Made by a program: the position numbers and the translations under genes
Shown: positions 62,402-64,000 of the stretch, piece by piece
Position numbering within the stretch: the stretch's first letter is position 1
Layout: every line of letters begins with the position of its first letter
The notes under the pieces: model-generated
Database searches by the model: none
What the model saw: the letters and a program-made list of their open reading frames with translations, nothing else
Told to the model about the DNA's origin: nothing
DNA from: Megalobrama amblycephala
Lineage: Eukaryota > Chordata > Actinopteri > Cypriniformes > Xenocyprididae
Length of the DNA: 64,000 bases
Direction of reading: 5' to 3'
NCBI RefSeq assembly: GCF_018812025.1
Contig: NC_063044.1
Span: 47,186,077-47,250,076 of the forward strand

Positions 62402-63984
62402 AAAGGATTAGTTCACTTTAAAATGTGTATGACTTATGAACACAATTAGAGAAATATTAATAAATAACCTGACGCATCCGAGCTTTATAATGGGAGTGAA
62501 TGGGTCCACTGAGTATAAAGCTGAGGAAAGTGCTTCCATCCACATCTATCCAACATAAACATACTCCACACGGCTCTAGGGGGTTAATAAAGGCCTTCTG
62601 AAGCAAAGCGATGCGTTTGTGTAAAAAAAAAATATCCATACTTAACAAGTTATGAAGTAAAATATCTGGCTTCTGCGGGACTTCTTTCCATATTCAACTC
62701 ATCAAGCGCCAGTTACCCTTTAAAGTTGAATACGGAAGGTGTAGGACATAGTGTAAGCATTTTGAACTGCGAGAGGCGTTAAACTTTCTTCCTAAATTGA
62801 AGAATAGGTTTGTATTATAGATTGATGCACTTTCTTGAGCTTCATACTCACTGGTTCCTTTCACTGCCATTATAAAACTCAGATGTATCAGGATATTTAA
62901 AGGTGCCCTAGAACCAGTTTTTACAAGATGTAATATAAGTCTAAGGTGTCCCCTGAATGTGTCTGTGAAGTTTCAGCTCAAAATATCCCAGAGATTTTTT
63001 TAAATTCATTTTTTTAACTGCCTATTTTGGGGCATCATTAACTATGAGCCGATTCAGGCTGCGGCCCCTTTAAACCACGCGCTCCCCGCCCCCCTGAGTT
63101 CTCCACTATATTACAGAGCATTTACAAAGTTCACACAGCTAATATAACCCTCAAATGGATCTTTACAAGATGTTCGTCATGCATACTGCATGCATGCGTC
63201 GGATCATGTGAGTATAGTATTTATTTGGATGTTTACATTTGATTCTGAATGAGTTTGATAGTGCTCTGTGGCTAAAGCTAACATTACACACTGTTGGAGA
63301 GATTTATAAAGAATGAAGTTGTCTTTATGAATTATACAGACTGCAAGTGTTTAAAAATGAAAATAGCGACGGCTCTTGTCTCCGTGAATACAGTAAGAAA
63401 CGATGGTAACTTTAACCACATTTAACAGTACATTAGCAACATGCTAACGAAACATTTAGAAAGACAATTCACAAATATCACAAAAAATATCATGATATCA
63501 TGGATCATGTCAGTTATTATTGCTCCATCTGCCATTTTTCACTATTGTTCTTGCTTGCTTACCTAGTCTGATGATTTAGCTGTGCACAGATCCAGACGTT
63601 AATACTGGCTGCCCTTGTGTAATGCCTTGAACATGGGCTGGCATATGCAAATATCGGGGTCATACATATTAATGATCCCGACTGGTACGTAACAGTCGGT
63701 GTTATGTTGAGATTCGCCTGTTCTTCAGAGGTCTTTTAAACAAATGAGATGTATATAAGAAGGAGGAAACAATGATGTTTGAGACTCACTGCATGTCATT
63801 TCCATCTACTGAACTCTTGTTATTTAACTATGCCAAGATAAATTCAATTTTTGATTCTAGGGCACCTTTAATAATATTTCTCTGACTGTGTTCATCAGAA
63901 AGAAGAAAATCATATACTGCTAGGATGGCTTGAGGGTGAGTAAAACTTAGGCTAATTTTCATTTGAAAGTGAACTAATCCTTTA
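62402..63984. mobile_element. Host MITE, TIR AAAGGATTAGTTCACTTT, split by a nested element
   Basis: Ends AAAGGATTAGTTCACTTT and AAAGTGAACTAATCCTTT. Left arm GTTATTTATTAATATTTCTC (read inverted) is matched on the right across the nested insertion. The left arm lacks a stretch around ACTCACCCTCAAGCC still present on the right. Confidence 0.82.
62901..63867. mobile_element. TTAA-flanked element, TIR AGGTGCCCTAGAA (copy 4, nested)
   Basis: 967 bases between TTAA at 62897-62900 and 63868-63871, inserted in the right arm of the host MITE at 62402-63984. Ends AGGTGCCCTAGAAC / TTCTAGGGCACCT-like. Best evidence in the window for the TTAA duplication. Confidence 0.9.
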
Positions 63985-64000
63985 ACAACAACTAATATAT

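Overview
This window is vertebrate nuclear DNA, almost certainly from a cypriniform (carp/zebrafish-like) teleost. The genes are split into many short exons with GT-AG introns, and their products are plainly vertebrate. Introns and spacers are packed with short non-autonomous DNA transposons and CA/TA/GATA microsatellites of the kind typical of cyprinid genomes. No bacterial-type operons, CRISPR arrays, rRNA or tRNA genes were seen.

Three protein-coding genes, all on the minus strand, were rebuilt exon by exon. Every exon joins in frame and agrees in length with the residues it encodes. From right to left (the direction of transcription): (1) arhgap23, coding exons from 61505 down to 52990. 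This is the C-terminal 944 residues of a Rho GTPase-activating protein (PH domain, RhoGAP domain, long acidic/Ser-rich tail); the 5' PDZ-coding part lies beyond the right edge. (2) plcd3, start codon at 48799, stop at 19663, 15 coding exons, 786 aa. This is phospholipase C delta-3 with PH, EF-hand, X, Y and C2 domains and all five catalytic residues. (3) nmt1, start codon at 17876, stop at 6718, 12 coding exons, 494 aa. This is glycylpeptide N-myristoyltransferase 1.

Layout: 1-6717 is gene-free and holds two decayed Tc1-like transposase remnants, an 8-bp-TSD (hAT-type) element and a foldback MITE. 6718-17876 is nmt1. 17877-19662 holds the nmt1 promoter, a GATA tetranucleotide tract, a MITE and the plcd3 3' flank. 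19663-48799 is plcd3, with two introns of about 8.6 kb filled with repeats. 48800-52989 holds the plcd3 promoter and the arhgap23 3' flank, including a nested MITE pair. 52990-61505 is arhgap23. 61506-64000 is repeat-filled arhgap23 intron with a transposon nested in another transposon.

The three products act in different membrane-linked processes: N-myristoylation, PIP2 hydrolysis, and inactivation of Rho-family GTPases. They are neighbours but not a pathway. nmt1 next to plcd3 is also the human 17q21 order; arhgap23 immediately upstream of plcd3 is not the human arrangement. The most notable gene-level points are an AT-AC (U12-type) intron in plcd3 and a C-terminus of nmt1 that lacks the usual terminal Gln. 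I found no convincing sign of an undescribed multi-gene system.
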